Source: Pedosphaera sp. (GTDB lineage Bacteria; Verrucomicrobiota; Verrucomicrobiia; Limisphaerales; Pedosphaeraceae). From it: a DNA stretch of 64,000 nt. Position 1 is the stretch's first letter, and each line of letters starts with the position of its first letter. The translations under genes were made by a program, and so were the position numbers. Below the pieces are notes generated by a model that was not told the DNA's origin, did no database searches, and worked only from the letters and a program-made list of their open reading frames with translations. The DNA lies in NCBI GenBank assembly GCA_028293325.1, contig JAQGPA010000083.1, positions 52,760 to 116,759 on the forward strand. The letters run 5' to 3'. Below, piece by piece: positions 19,116 to 27,355 of this stretch.

Positions 19116-21491
19116 ATGAGCAAGTCAGATCAGCCCGCGTTCCAGCCCCTCGAAAAACTCACGCTCGCCAAGACCGGCTCTCAATCCATTCTGCTCAAAT
19201 CCCGGAGCCAAACGGTCGAACTCAGTGTGCTGGCTCCAGATCTGTTTCGCTTGCGCATCGCCCACGGAAAACGATTCTCCACCAAGCCTTCCTGGGCCGT
19301 TTCCAAGACGAATTGGCCCGCGACTTTTACCAAGCTCCGCCAAACCACCAGCCAGGTGGCTCTCGAAACTGCCCTTGGCAAACTCACCCTGCATCTCAAG
19401 GATGGCCGGTGGGAGTTATCCGACGCACAAGCTCGCCCACTGCTCGGCGCTCGACGCAACGCCACCGGCTTCGCGGGGGCGCAAGCCCGCTTGACTTGCC
19501 CGCTCGCCGAAGGTCAGGGCATTTTTGGTCTCGGCGAAACCACCGGCACTTTCAACAAACGCGGCTTGATCCGTGAGTTCTGGAACCTCGATGTCCTCGG
19601 CCATGCCCCGGCAATTCATCCCAGCCTCCGCAGCCTTTACGTCTCCATTCCTTTTGCTCTTTCGCTGCATCAAAGCCGCGCTGCCGGTCTTTTCTGGGAT
19701 AACCCCGCCCGCCAAACCTGGGACTTGGGCCAGACACATCTGGACCAATGGTCAATGACCGCCGCTTCAGGTGAAATCGATCTCTACCTGTTTGTCGGTC
19801 CTTCCGTCAGTGAAGTCGTTTCGCGCTTTTCGGAACTCACCGGTCGCATGCCCTTGCCTCCGCGCTGGGCGCTCGGCTATCAACAATGCCGCTACAGTTA
19901 CGAAACCCGCGCGCAGTTTGAGGAGATTGCCCGAAACTTTCGCCGCCGGAAAATTCCCTGTGATGCCCTCTATCTCGACATCCATCACATGGATGGCTAT
20001 CGCGTCTTCACTTTCGGCAAAACATTCCCTAAGCCATCGCAAATGCTGGCCCGACTCTCCCGCCAAGGCTTCAAGGTCGTGACCATCGTCGATCCCGGCG
20101 TCAAGGAAGACCCGAAGTTCGGCGTCTTGAAACGCGGACGTGCCCTGCATGCTTTTGTCAAGGAACCCAACGGCAGCAAAGATTACATCGGCAAAGTATG
20201 GCCGGGCAAAGCCCGGTTCCCCGATTTCCTGAATGCGCGCGTCCGCCAATGGTGGGGCCGCGAACAAAGCAAGTTGCTTAAACTTGGTGTCGTCGGTTTT
20301 TGGAACGACATGAACGAGCCGGCCAATTTTGCGCTCCCCACCAAAACGCTGCCGCCGGATTGCCGCCATCACACTGACAACGGCCCATTGCGCCACGCCC
20401 CGGCGCACAATTTGTACGGCATGCAAATGGCGCGCGCCTCGCGTGACGGAGCCCTCGCCCACCAACCCGATACCCGACCCTTCGTTATTACCCGCGCCGG
20501 TTACGCCGGCGTGCAACGCCATGCCATGGTCTGGACCGGCGACAACAGTTCCGTTTGGGAACACCTCGCCGACGCCGTCCAGATGTTTCTCAACCTGAGC
20601 ATCAGCGGCCTCCCTTTTTGCGGCGGCGACATCGGCGGTTTTCTCGACAACACCACGCCCGAATTATTGGTGCGCTGGCTGCAGATGGCTACCTTCACCC
20701 CTTTTTACCGAAACCATTCCAACATCGGAACCATTGCTCAGGAACCCTGGGCGTTCGGTTCCAAAGTCGAGTCCATCTGTCGCCGTTACATCGAACTGCG
20801 CTACCAACTGCTTCCTTACCTCTACGGGTTGTTCGTCGAAGCCCACCGTTTTGGCGCCCCCATCATGCGCCCGTTGTTCTGGCACTATCAGGACGACGCC
20901 ACCGCCGTTGCCACCGGTGACCAATTCCTGCTGGGACGGAACCTGTTGGTCGCGCCAATCCTTCGGCAAGGTGCGACGGCCCGCAGTGTTTATCTCCCGC
21001 GTGGCGTCTGGTTTAACTTCTGGACTGGCGAACGCCACGAAGGCGGACAGCACATCGTCGCGACAGCGCCCATGGAACTGATTCCCTTGTTCGCTCGCGC
21101 CGGAGCCATTGTGCCGATGTCCGCCGTGCAGCAATTTGTCGGGGAAAAACCCGTCGACACTATCAACCTCCACTTGTGGCCGGGAGCTGCTGGCGCGTTG
21201 AACTGCTATGAAGACGACGGCGCCTCCATGGGTTATACGACCGGCGACTTTAGCCAAAGAAAGATTGAGGCGAACTTCCACCCCCGCGGTGGCACCATAA
21301 AATTCTCACCCGTGATAGGAAATCGCCCCGGCGAAGTCAAAACCTGGCGGTTGATTCTGCGGGATTCCTCCCGCAAATTCCGCGCGCAGATTAACGGCCG
21401 CCCCATTGCCACTCATTTTGACCGGACCACAAATATCTGCGTCCTTGAATTTGGCGAGTCCCCCTCGGCCATGAACATCCGGCTTCAGTGA
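19116..21491 (+). CDS. GH31 alpha-glucosidase, cytoplasmic
   Basis: 791-residue alpha-glucosidase expected to release glucose from imported maltodextrins. The ATG at 19116 (MSKSDQPAFQPLEKL) gives no signal peptide, so it should act in the cytoplasm, unlike most hydrolases around it. An N-terminal GH31 beta-domain (GIFGLGETTGTFNKRG) precedes the barrel with the nucleophile Asp in FWNDMNEPANF, the acid/base Asp in VWTGDNSSVWEHL, and the substrate loop HSNIGTIAQEPWAFG. C-terminal beta-domains include FARAGAIVPM and YEDDGASMGY. Length is normal for GH31. It is divergent from the MFS transporter with only 104 bp between start codons, and its 3' end overlaps the convergent amylase by 7 bp. Confidence 0.95.
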   Translation: MSKSDQPAFQPLEKLTLAKTGSQSILLKSRSQTVELSVLAPDLFRLRIAHGKRFSTKPSWAVSKTNWPATFTKLRQTTSQVALETALGKLTLHLKDGRWELSDAQARPLLGARRNATGFAGAQARLTCPLAEGQGIFGLGETTGTFNKRGLIREFWNLDVLGHAPAIHPSLRSLYVSIPFALSLHQSRAAGLFWDNPARQTWDLGQTHLDQWSMTAASGEIDLYLFVGPSVSEVVSRFSELTGRMPLPPRWALGYQQCRYSYETRAQFEEIARNFRRRKIPCDALYLDIHHMDGYRVFTFGKTFPKPSQMLARLSRQGFKVVTIVDPGVKEDPKFGVLKRGRALHAFVKEPNGSKDYIGKVWPGKARFPDFLNARVRQWWGREQSKLLKLGVVGFWNDMNEPANFALPTKTLPPDCRHHTDNGPLRHAPAHNLYGMQMARASRDGALAHQPDTRPFVITRAGYAGVQRHAMVWTGDNSSVWEHLADAVQMFLNLSISGLPFCGGDIGGFLDNTTPELLVRWLQMATFTPFYRNHSNIGTIAQEPWAFGSKVESICRRYIELRYQLLPYLYGLFVEAHRFGAPIMRPLFWHYQDDATAVATGDQFLLGRNLLVAPILRQGATARSVYLPRGVWFNFWTGERHEGGQHIVATAPMELIPLFARAGAIVPMSAVQQFVGEKPVDTINLHLWPGAAGALNCYEDDGASMGYTTGDFSQRKIEANFHPRGGTIKFSPVIGNRPGEVKTWRLILRDSSRKFRAQINGRPIATHFDRTTNICVLEFGESPSAMNIRLQ

Positions 21492-22915
21492 TTGGCGATT
21501 GCCGCCGTGAGTGACCGCTGGTAAATGCGATATTCGAAACCTTTTAGTGCCAGCGCCGGGAAACCATTGGAGATGACTTTCACCCCACCAACAATCAGTT
21601 TGAATTCCTGGCTGTTCGGCACCTCCACCTGTCCCCGCACCGGTCGATTGGAAAGATTGACGACGACCACGAATTCATCGTGCTCGTCCGACCGCGACAG
21701 GGCAACCAGATCGGCTTCGTTGGAGCTTTTCAGCCACGTGACTTTGCCATTGCGAAACGCCGGATGTTGATTACGCAGCTTGATCAAATTCCGGTAAATG
21801 TCCCGTAGCGATGGCCGTCCCCGCGGTTGCCAAAAAACCGGCATCCGTTCGAACAACGCCGGGTCGCCGGACTCGGTGGCATCGCCAACTTCCATGCCGT
21901 TATAGAGCAACGGGACGCCATCGAGCGAAAGCATCAGCACGGAAGCGGCCAGCGCTCCTTCAATGCCAAACCGCGTCACCGCCCGCGCCTCATCGTGATC
22001 ATCCGTGATCCGCATGTGGAGTGTTCCCTGCGGAAATTTCCTCAACCCTTCTTCCCAGGTTTTCTTCAGCTCCGTTGCCGGTGCGCCGTTCAGCAGCACA
22101 TCATTTAGCGTGCCGAGCAGCGGCCAGGAGTAATCCGCATCAAACGCCTTTACCATCAAATCCGGTGCGCTCGCCTCGGCCAGCATCATGATGTCGGGCT
22201 TGACCTTCATCAACTCCCCCCGCGCCTCTTCCCAGAAACTCGTCGGTACCATGTACGCCACGTCACAGCGAAAACCGTCCAGGTCGAACCCCTTCGGATC
22301 AACCCAATGTTTCAACATCTCCGTCATGTACTCGCGCAACTGGGGATTGCCGTAATTCAATCCGGCCACATCGCTCCACCCGGCCACGGGCGGAATAATT
22401 TTGCCTTTGCCATCCTGCTTGTAAAATTCCGGGTGCTTCATCAACACGCTGTCCCACGCCGTATGGTTTGCCACGATATCGATGATCACTTTCATGCCGC
22501 GTTGATGCGCTTCCTTGACCAGCTTTTTTAAATCCTCCGCCGTGCCGTAATCCGGATTGATGCCATAATAATCCTTCACCGCATACGGACTGCCCAATGC
22601 CCCCTTGCTCTTCTCCTTGCCGGTCGGATGAATCGGCATTAGCCAGAGGATCGTCACTCCCAAATCGTGCAACTCATCCAGACGTGCCGTGATGCCCCCA
22701 AAATCCCCCGTTGCCGAAAAGTTCCGCGGAAAAATCTCGTAAATGATGCCGTCTCGCAGCCAGGTGGGAACCACGCGCGCCGTCTCGCGCGAAAAATCCC
22801 TTGCTGCTTCCGCCCTCCCACTGAACGGCATCATCACCGCCAAGAGCAACGCCCCCAATCCACAAGTGCGGCAAAGCAAACCGGCGAGTCGGGCGGCGAT
22901 CGGGCGATAGTTCAT
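21485..22915 (-). CDS. Exported GH13 alpha-amylase, compact form
   Basis: 476-residue exported amylase without accessory domains. The ATG at 22915 (MNYRPIAARLAGLLCRTCGL) gives a signal peptide ending around RAEA; an alternative start lies 7 codons upstream. The barrel has IIDIVANHTAWDS (region I), DGFRCDVAYMVP (nucleophile Asp), IMMLAEASAPD (acid/base Glu) and RITDDHDEARAV (region IV). A C-terminal beta domain (FVVVVNLSNRPVRGQVEVP) completes it. Insertion GSPYAVKDYYGINPDYGTAED places it with small maltogenic or oligo-alpha-glucosidase-like amylases. It follows the giant amylase gene at 22952 by 36 bp on the same strand, so it is probably co-transcribed from the palindrome-bearing promoter. 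It lacks the C-terminal domain seen in its large neighbour. Confidence 0.92.
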   Translation of the reverse strand: MNYRPIAARLAGLLCRTCGLGALLLAVMMPFSGRAEAARDFSRETARVVPTWLRDGIIYEIFPRNFSATGDFGGITARLDELHDLGVTILWLMPIHPTGKEKSKGALGSPYAVKDYYGINPDYGTAEDLKKLVKEAHQRGMKVIIDIVANHTAWDSVLMKHPEFYKQDGKGKIIPPVAGWSDVAGLNYGNPQLREYMTEMLKHWVDPKGFDLDGFRCDVAYMVPTSFWEEARGELMKVKPDIMMLAEASAPDLMVKAFDADYSWPLLGTLNDVLLNGAPATELKKTWEEGLRKFPQGTLHMRITDDHDEARAVTRFGIEGALAASVLMLSLDGVPLLYNGMEVGDATESGDPALFERMPVFWQPRGRPSLRDIYRNLIKLRNQHPAFRNGKVTWLKSSNEADLVALSRSDEHDEFVVVVNLSNRPVRGQVEVPNSQEFKLIVGGVKVISNGFPALALKGFEYRIYQRSLTAAIANH

Positions 22916-22951
22916 GGTTCGTAAAAAGTTTCGCAAACGCGCAGGCTGGAG

Positions 22952-25900
22952 TTATGGCACCACCTGTATCCGGTAAAACTCGTTGGTGGGATCAGGCGCC
23001 GAATCGAAAAAGAACGCGGACGATCCGTTGGCGGGAATCACCCCGCTGATGGGCACCATCGGTATGTTGAGATTCGTCGTCGCCAGCACCTCATAATTGA
23101 AATTCGGCACCGTGTCCCACACGATCAAATTGCCGGATGGATTGACGGAAATGTCATTGATGCCAAAGCGCGAGACATTGATTGTGCGCGTATCACTCAG
23201 GGTGACCGTGCCATTGAAGGTCACCTGGATGATATTCGTGCCTGTGGGAATTCCGCCCCACACATAACTCAACGTGCGCATCCCAAATCCGCAGGCGGAT
23301 CCGCCAATCACGTAAAGTGGCGTCCCATCCCCTGCCCGGCGCGGCTGCAATACTCCGTTTATGAAAATGGAAAATGCATTGATGTTGTTGGTCGTCAGGG
23401 TCTGGGTGAAGCACGCCATGACGGTGTAGGTATCATCGGGATTCAACAGCAGGGTCTGGCCTTCAGTCGGCGGATTGGAAACCCGCAACACCTGCGCCGG
23501 CGCCGCGGTATTGATCGTGCGGGTGATGGTGGTGAAACGATTGGTATAAATGCTGGTCGTCAGTTTCTTCAACCGCACCGTGATGGTCGCGCTGCCGCTG
23601 TTCGGCACGGCAATATAATTGAACCGGTATTCCTGCGGTTGGTTGGGATATTGTTGATCCAGCGCCGCGGTCGCTGTCGCCTGCGGGGCTTGGATAAAAA
23701 TTGGCACGCCATTGCTGCTGCCATTGCCATTGTGCAGCAGGGTGATGACATCATCGTTGTTGGGATCCCCGTCGGAAATATTATATTCCACGCTGGTCGT
23801 TGTCGTGTCCGCCCGCACCACCACGATATAAGTGCCGTTGGTGACAGTATTGCCATCCGCCGCCGGCAACGCCACCACGCCCGTCGGCAATTGCGCATCA
23901 TAGTAAAACGTCTGCAAAAAGGTATTATACACGCTCGACTTGTTGGTCCGCGGCAGGAACGTCCGCGCCCGCAAAATATGAAAACCCTCCGTCAAACCCG
24001 TCATGGTATTATTTGTGTTCAGGTCGTTGTGCCGCCAGACGGTCGCTGTGGTGGGATTGAAGTTGGTGATCGCTGACTGATTCAAACCATACAGCTTGGA
24101 ACCAGAGCTTTCCGCGTCGGAAATGGCGGGAATATTGCTGAGAAACAGCGCCACCTTGTACCGAACCTGTGTCTGGCTCGTTTGGTTTACAGCGGGAATT
24201 GTCCCTTTCCACCAATCAATGTTACTCGTCACACTATCGTGATTAATGAAAAATGCCTGCACCACCTTTGTGGCCCCTTTCCCCACCCCAAATGAACCTT
24301 CTGGGTTGCTTCCATTCGTGGTGTAATAAATGTAACAGGTGTCGATCTGAAATTGGTAGCCCACCTTTACCCATATATCCACTGCCTGACCCGTGGCCGG
24401 TGAAAGCGGCACCCGTTGAGTCGCCAGGCTGTTCCCCACCGCCGTCACGCTGTTCGTCGGATCATGAATCACCCAGGTCGCCGTCTGGTTGGTAATGCTC
24501 TGGTTGAATCCAGCGCCATCCGCCACAAAATTTGTGCTGTCAACCCTGTAATAATATGTCTCGGCTCCCAGTGAAACAATGTTGTTGCTGCGCAAGTCGC
24601 GAGCGGCAAATTTTTCCGGCCCGTTCCGGAATTGAAACAACGTCTGCTCGTAACCCAAAAATACATCCGTCGCCACCCCCGGACGATTGTCCCGTCGATC
24701 CAGCCCGCTGAGCGGGCCGATGGCCATTTGACTGTTCAAATCAATGCCGCCGTCCAGCTTGACGAGCGTGTTCACGGAGGAGGCATCGTTGCGCACGAGA
24801 ATGTCAAACGGAGCGTTGGTCACCACCGGAATATCAATGGCATAAGTCTGGTTCGAAATACTGGCGCCGCCAACAATATTGCCGGCGGTGTCCACGCTGC
24901 CGCGCATCTTGAAGGGATAAAGCGGATTAAACCCCGCATCGCCATTCACGCCATCGTGCCGAAACACCGTGATCCGCGGGGCATCCACTCCGTTTTGCTG
25001 CAAGGTAATGGCATCCTTCAAACTCGCACGACTCGCTTCCGGCCATTGATAGCCATACATCACATAACCACCGCTGGGAATTTTACATTCAATCGCTCCG
25101 CCACCAGTCGCCAGGGTCTGGCTCCCGACATAAACCATCCGGTTTATCGGGTTGGGATCATTCGCCGTTGTCTGTGCCTGCGCCAGACTTTGGGTGGCCT
25201 GCCGCACCAGCAACTTCGCGCAAGCGCGTTCTTTGCCCGGCGAATCCGCCAATTGCACCAGCACCGACCCCGGCGGGAAACTGACGACCAATCCCTGCCC
25301 GCGCGAGTTCTGGACCGGAAAGCATTCATAGTAACCATCGTCCGCCTGCGCCACCCCGTCATCAAAACTGATGTCGCCCGGAAAACCATAGTTATCGTTC
25401 ATCGCGAACAACATCACCGTTTGATCCTGCAGACTGCCGCTGCTCCCTTCGCGATAATCATAACGCTCATACGCCACGATGTCGCTGTCGCTCCACCGCG
25501 ACCGCGTGCCGCCGCGCGCCAATTGATGGTGCAGATAGGCCACATCCGGCATCTTGTTGTCACCGAATTCTCCGAGATAGGGGGCATTCGCATGACGCGG
25601 AAAAGGTGCCTGCCCTTGCGGCGCTTGCGATTGGTTGTATCCATCCGAATAGATGTCCGGCAATCCCTCGCGCGTAAAATTATAGGCATTTTGCAACTCC
25701 CGATGCGTGGACGTGTCATCGTCATGGCTTTGCGCGAAGAGCACGCTCTGCGCCCCGGTAAAGGCATCCGCGTACGGACGATAATCCCGCTGGTCCAGAC
25801 CCGCCAGCGAGGCCCCCGAATTTCCCAGCACATTGTTCAATTGAAAGTGATACGGGGAATTCAACAGCCGCATCCCACGATCAATGTATTCCTGAAAGGA

Positions 25901-26920
25901 TGGCGGCTCGCCCAGGTGCTCGCCAAACAGCATCGCATCATTTCGCGGAGCTTCGGTATCAAAACAACTGTTGCGATTATCATCCGCCTCCACATAACCG
26001 TTGCCGGTCACGTTGTTCCCGTAGCCATGCACATAATCAAACATCGCCTGAATGGCGCCAGTATAACCGTTCGGCGTCGAAGTGGTGTCGCCAAAGAAAC
26101 CGGAGGGCACATGCTTCACCGCGTCAAAACGAAATCCGTCGCACTTGGTTTCATTTAACATCCACATCGCGGCCCGGATTAAATAACTGTTCACATCCTC
26201 AGCCGTCGGGACCCCGTTGGTCCCGTTGAATGGATGCCATGGGCCGCCCAGCGACACCCCGCTCGGCACCATGTAATACTCTGGGTTTTGCGGCTGTCGG
26301 ATGAACGAAACCTTGGTAATAGTGCTGCCCAATGTCGAACCAAAGTTGTCATTGATGGATCCCGGCTCATTGGCGATGTCAATCAGCCCGAACAGCGGCT
26401 GGTTCTGCACCTCCCAAACATTGTTGAAATTTTGAATGCTCGTCCAATTTTGGTAAAAGCCGCCCGAAACTGTTTGCAGGTGAAAATCCTGCGGCACCAT
26501 GGCCGGATACAGATTGGTTGGCGTCCCCGCATTGAATCCCGGCACATCAAAACCCCGGTGATTCATGATATTGTCAAAATAGACGCGAATGCCGAAACGA
26601 TGCGCCACCTCCACCACTTGCAACAGTTGCGACTTGGTTCCATACATGGTGCGCACTGTGCCCCGCTGGTTCTTGTCGCCCAGATCAAATGGATCAAACA
26701 AATCGTAACCCACCGAAAACACACTCCCCGCCTTGGCGGGCGGCGGCAGCCACAGACTCGTGTAACCCGCTTCCGCAATCTCCGGCATCTTTTGCACCAG
26801 CGCATCCCAGTTGACGTTAAACAACTGCAGCATCGCTTCGCCGCGCGCGCTTCCCAGGCAGGCTAACGCGACGATTAAAGACACCCAGCCAAGCCGCACA
26901 CGATTAAAATATCTGTTCAT
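22952..26920 (-). CDS. Exported multidomain GH13 alpha-amylase, giant form
   Basis: 1322-residue exported amylase. Signal peptide MNRYFNRVRLGWVSLIVALA; catalytic GH13 barrel at the N-terminus (about residues 30-480) with FDNIMNH (region I), CDGFRFDAVKH (nucleophile Asp266), AMLFGEHLGEP (acid/base Glu) and FAQSHDDDTST (region IV). The DGFRFDAVKHVP style resembles bacterial liquefying-type amylases. About 840 residues of beta domains follow, including a module at residues 846-929 (nt 24134-24385) with IWVKVGY...IYYTTNGSNPEGS...WWKGT...YKVALF that also occurs, before the barrel, in the amylase at 7764. The C-terminus ends EFYRIQVVP. The third palindrome copy with a -10-like sequence lies upstream at 27144-27190. 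The compact amylase gene follows by 36 bp. Confidence 0.92.
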   Translation of the reverse strand: MNRYFNRVRLGWVSLIVALACLGSARGEAMLQLFNVNWDALVQKMPEIAEAGYTSLWLPPPAKAGSVFSVGYDLFDPFDLGDKNQRGTVRTMYGTKSQLLQVVEVAHRFGIRVYFDNIMNHRGFDVPGFNAGTPTNLYPAMVPQDFHLQTVSGGFYQNWTSIQNFNNVWEVQNQPLFGLIDIANEPGSINDNFGSTLGSTITKVSFIRQPQNPEYYMVPSGVSLGGPWHPFNGTNGVPTAEDVNSYLIRAAMWMLNETKCDGFRFDAVKHVPSGFFGDTTSTPNGYTGAIQAMFDYVHGYGNNVTGNGYVEADDNRNSCFDTEAPRNDAMLFGEHLGEPPSFQEYIDRGMRLLNSPYHFQLNNVLGNSGASLAGLDQRDYRPYADAFTGAQSVLFAQSHDDDTSTHRELQNAYNFTREGLPDIYSDGYNQSQAPQGQAPFPRHANAPYLGEFGDNKMPDVAYLHHQLARGGTRSRWSDSDIVAYERYDYREGSSGSLQDQTVMLFAMNDNYGFPGDISFDDGVAQADDGYYECFPVQNSRGQGLVVSFPPGSVLVQLADSPGKERACAKLLVRQATQSLAQAQTTANDPNPINRMVYVGSQTLATGGGAIECKIPSGGYVMYGYQWPEASRASLKDAITLQQNGVDAPRITVFRHDGVNGDAGFNPLYPFKMRGSVDTAGNIVGGASISNQTYAIDIPVVTNAPFDILVRNDASSVNTLVKLDGGIDLNSQMAIGPLSGLDRRDNRPGVATDVFLGYEQTLFQFRNGPEKFAARDLRSNNIVSLGAETYYYRVDSTNFVADGAGFNQSITNQTATWVIHDPTNSVTAVGNSLATQRVPLSPATGQAVDIWVKVGYQFQIDTCYIYYTTNGSNPEGSFGVGKGATKVVQAFFINHDSVTSNIDWWKGTIPAVNQTSQTQVRYKVALFLSNIPAISDAESSGSKLYGLNQSAITNFNPTTATVWRHNDLNTNNTMTGLTEGFHILRARTFLPRTNKSSVYNTFLQTFYYDAQLPTGVVALPAADGNTVTNGTYIVVVRADTTTTSVEYNISDGDPNNDDVITLLHNGNGSSNGVPIFIQAPQATATAALDQQYPNQPQEYRFNYIAVPNSGSATITVRLKKLTTSIYTNRFTTITRTINTAAPAQVLRVSNPPTEGQTLLLNPDDTYTVMACFTQTLTTNNINAFSIFINGVLQPRRAGDGTPLYVIGGSACGFGMRTLSYVWGGIPTGTNIIQVTFNGTVTLSDTRTINVSRFGINDISVNPSGNLIVWDTVPNFNYEVLATTNLNIPMVPISGVIPANGSSAFFFDSAPDPTNEFYRIQVVP

Positions 26921-27143
26921 TCAAATCTGCTTTTGCGCGGCTAACCCGCGCCCAATCCCGCGAAAAGGCCGTCAACATTTTGCTGCCGTCCGCTGTTAGG
27001 CCTAATGGGAATTGCATTATGATCATATACTACTCACACCAAAACGCATCCCAATTTTGACTGTGTTTTACAGCACAAGCGAGCGCTGGCCAGGCAAGCC
27101 TTCCGGGCATTTTGCGTCATTTTTACCGGTGATTTCAGCTTTT

Positions 27144-27190
27144 AAAATAACAGGCTCACGCCCGGGGATGCTACCGCATGTTTGTGCGGT
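27144..27190 (-). promoter_or_regulatory. 18-bp palindromic operator plus -10-like sequence (copy 3)
   Basis: On the minus strand ACCGCACAAACATGCGGT (27190-27173) is identical to copy 1, and the match extends through TAGCATC after it. TATTTT (27149-27144) follows 23 bp later, pointing to the giant amylase at 26920. The -10 is weaker than in copies 1 and 2. Confidence 0.5.
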
Positions 27191-27234
27191 TGGCCGGGTG
27201 CGGTGACGACAACCTGCTGCGCGTGAAAGGCTAA

Positions 27235-27277
27235 TACCGTTAAATAAGGCCGCCGGGCCCTTAACACCCGGCGGCCT
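27235..27277 (-). terminator. Rho-independent terminator after the lyase/LamG gene
   Basis: Minus-strand stem AGGCCGCCGGG (27277-27267) and CCCGGCGGCCT (27257-27247), perfect 11 bp, loop 9, followed by TATTTAACGG. It lies about 80 bp after the stop of the gene ending at 27356. Confidence 0.75.
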
Positions 27278-27296
27278 ACCCATTACTTGCAACCTC

Positions 27297-27320
27297 TCCT
27301 CCATCCCATGTGCTGGAGGA
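27297..27320 (-). terminator. Small hairpin preceding the main terminator
   Basis: Perfect 7-bp arms TCCTCCA/TGGAGGA around a 10-base loop, between the stop at 27356 and the main terminator. It has no U-rich tail on the minus strand, so it may be a pause or stability element rather than a terminator. Confidence 0.3.
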
Positions 27321-27355
27321 AAAAGTATTGCTCTTCAGTGGACGGCTTAATTCGA

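Larger units (their letters stand above)
26921..27355. other. Intergenic region with promoter and tandem terminators
   Basis: 435 bp with no convincing gene on either strand. Going leftward it holds a weak hairpin (27297-27320), a strong hairpin (27247-27277), the third palindrome (27173-27190) and its -10-like sequence, then a roughly 217-base stretch before the amylase start at 26920 that would be 5' untranslated RNA. I saw no convincing riboswitch-like structure in that leader. Confidence 0.6.

Noticed and set aside
24632..26158. 508-codon open frame on the plus strand, antisense to the giant amylase
   Set aside because: Its translation is Arg/His/Ile-rich with no domain and mirrors the codon bias of the amylase, which has clear GH13 motifs. 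The same applies to the 474-codon frame at 32691-34115.
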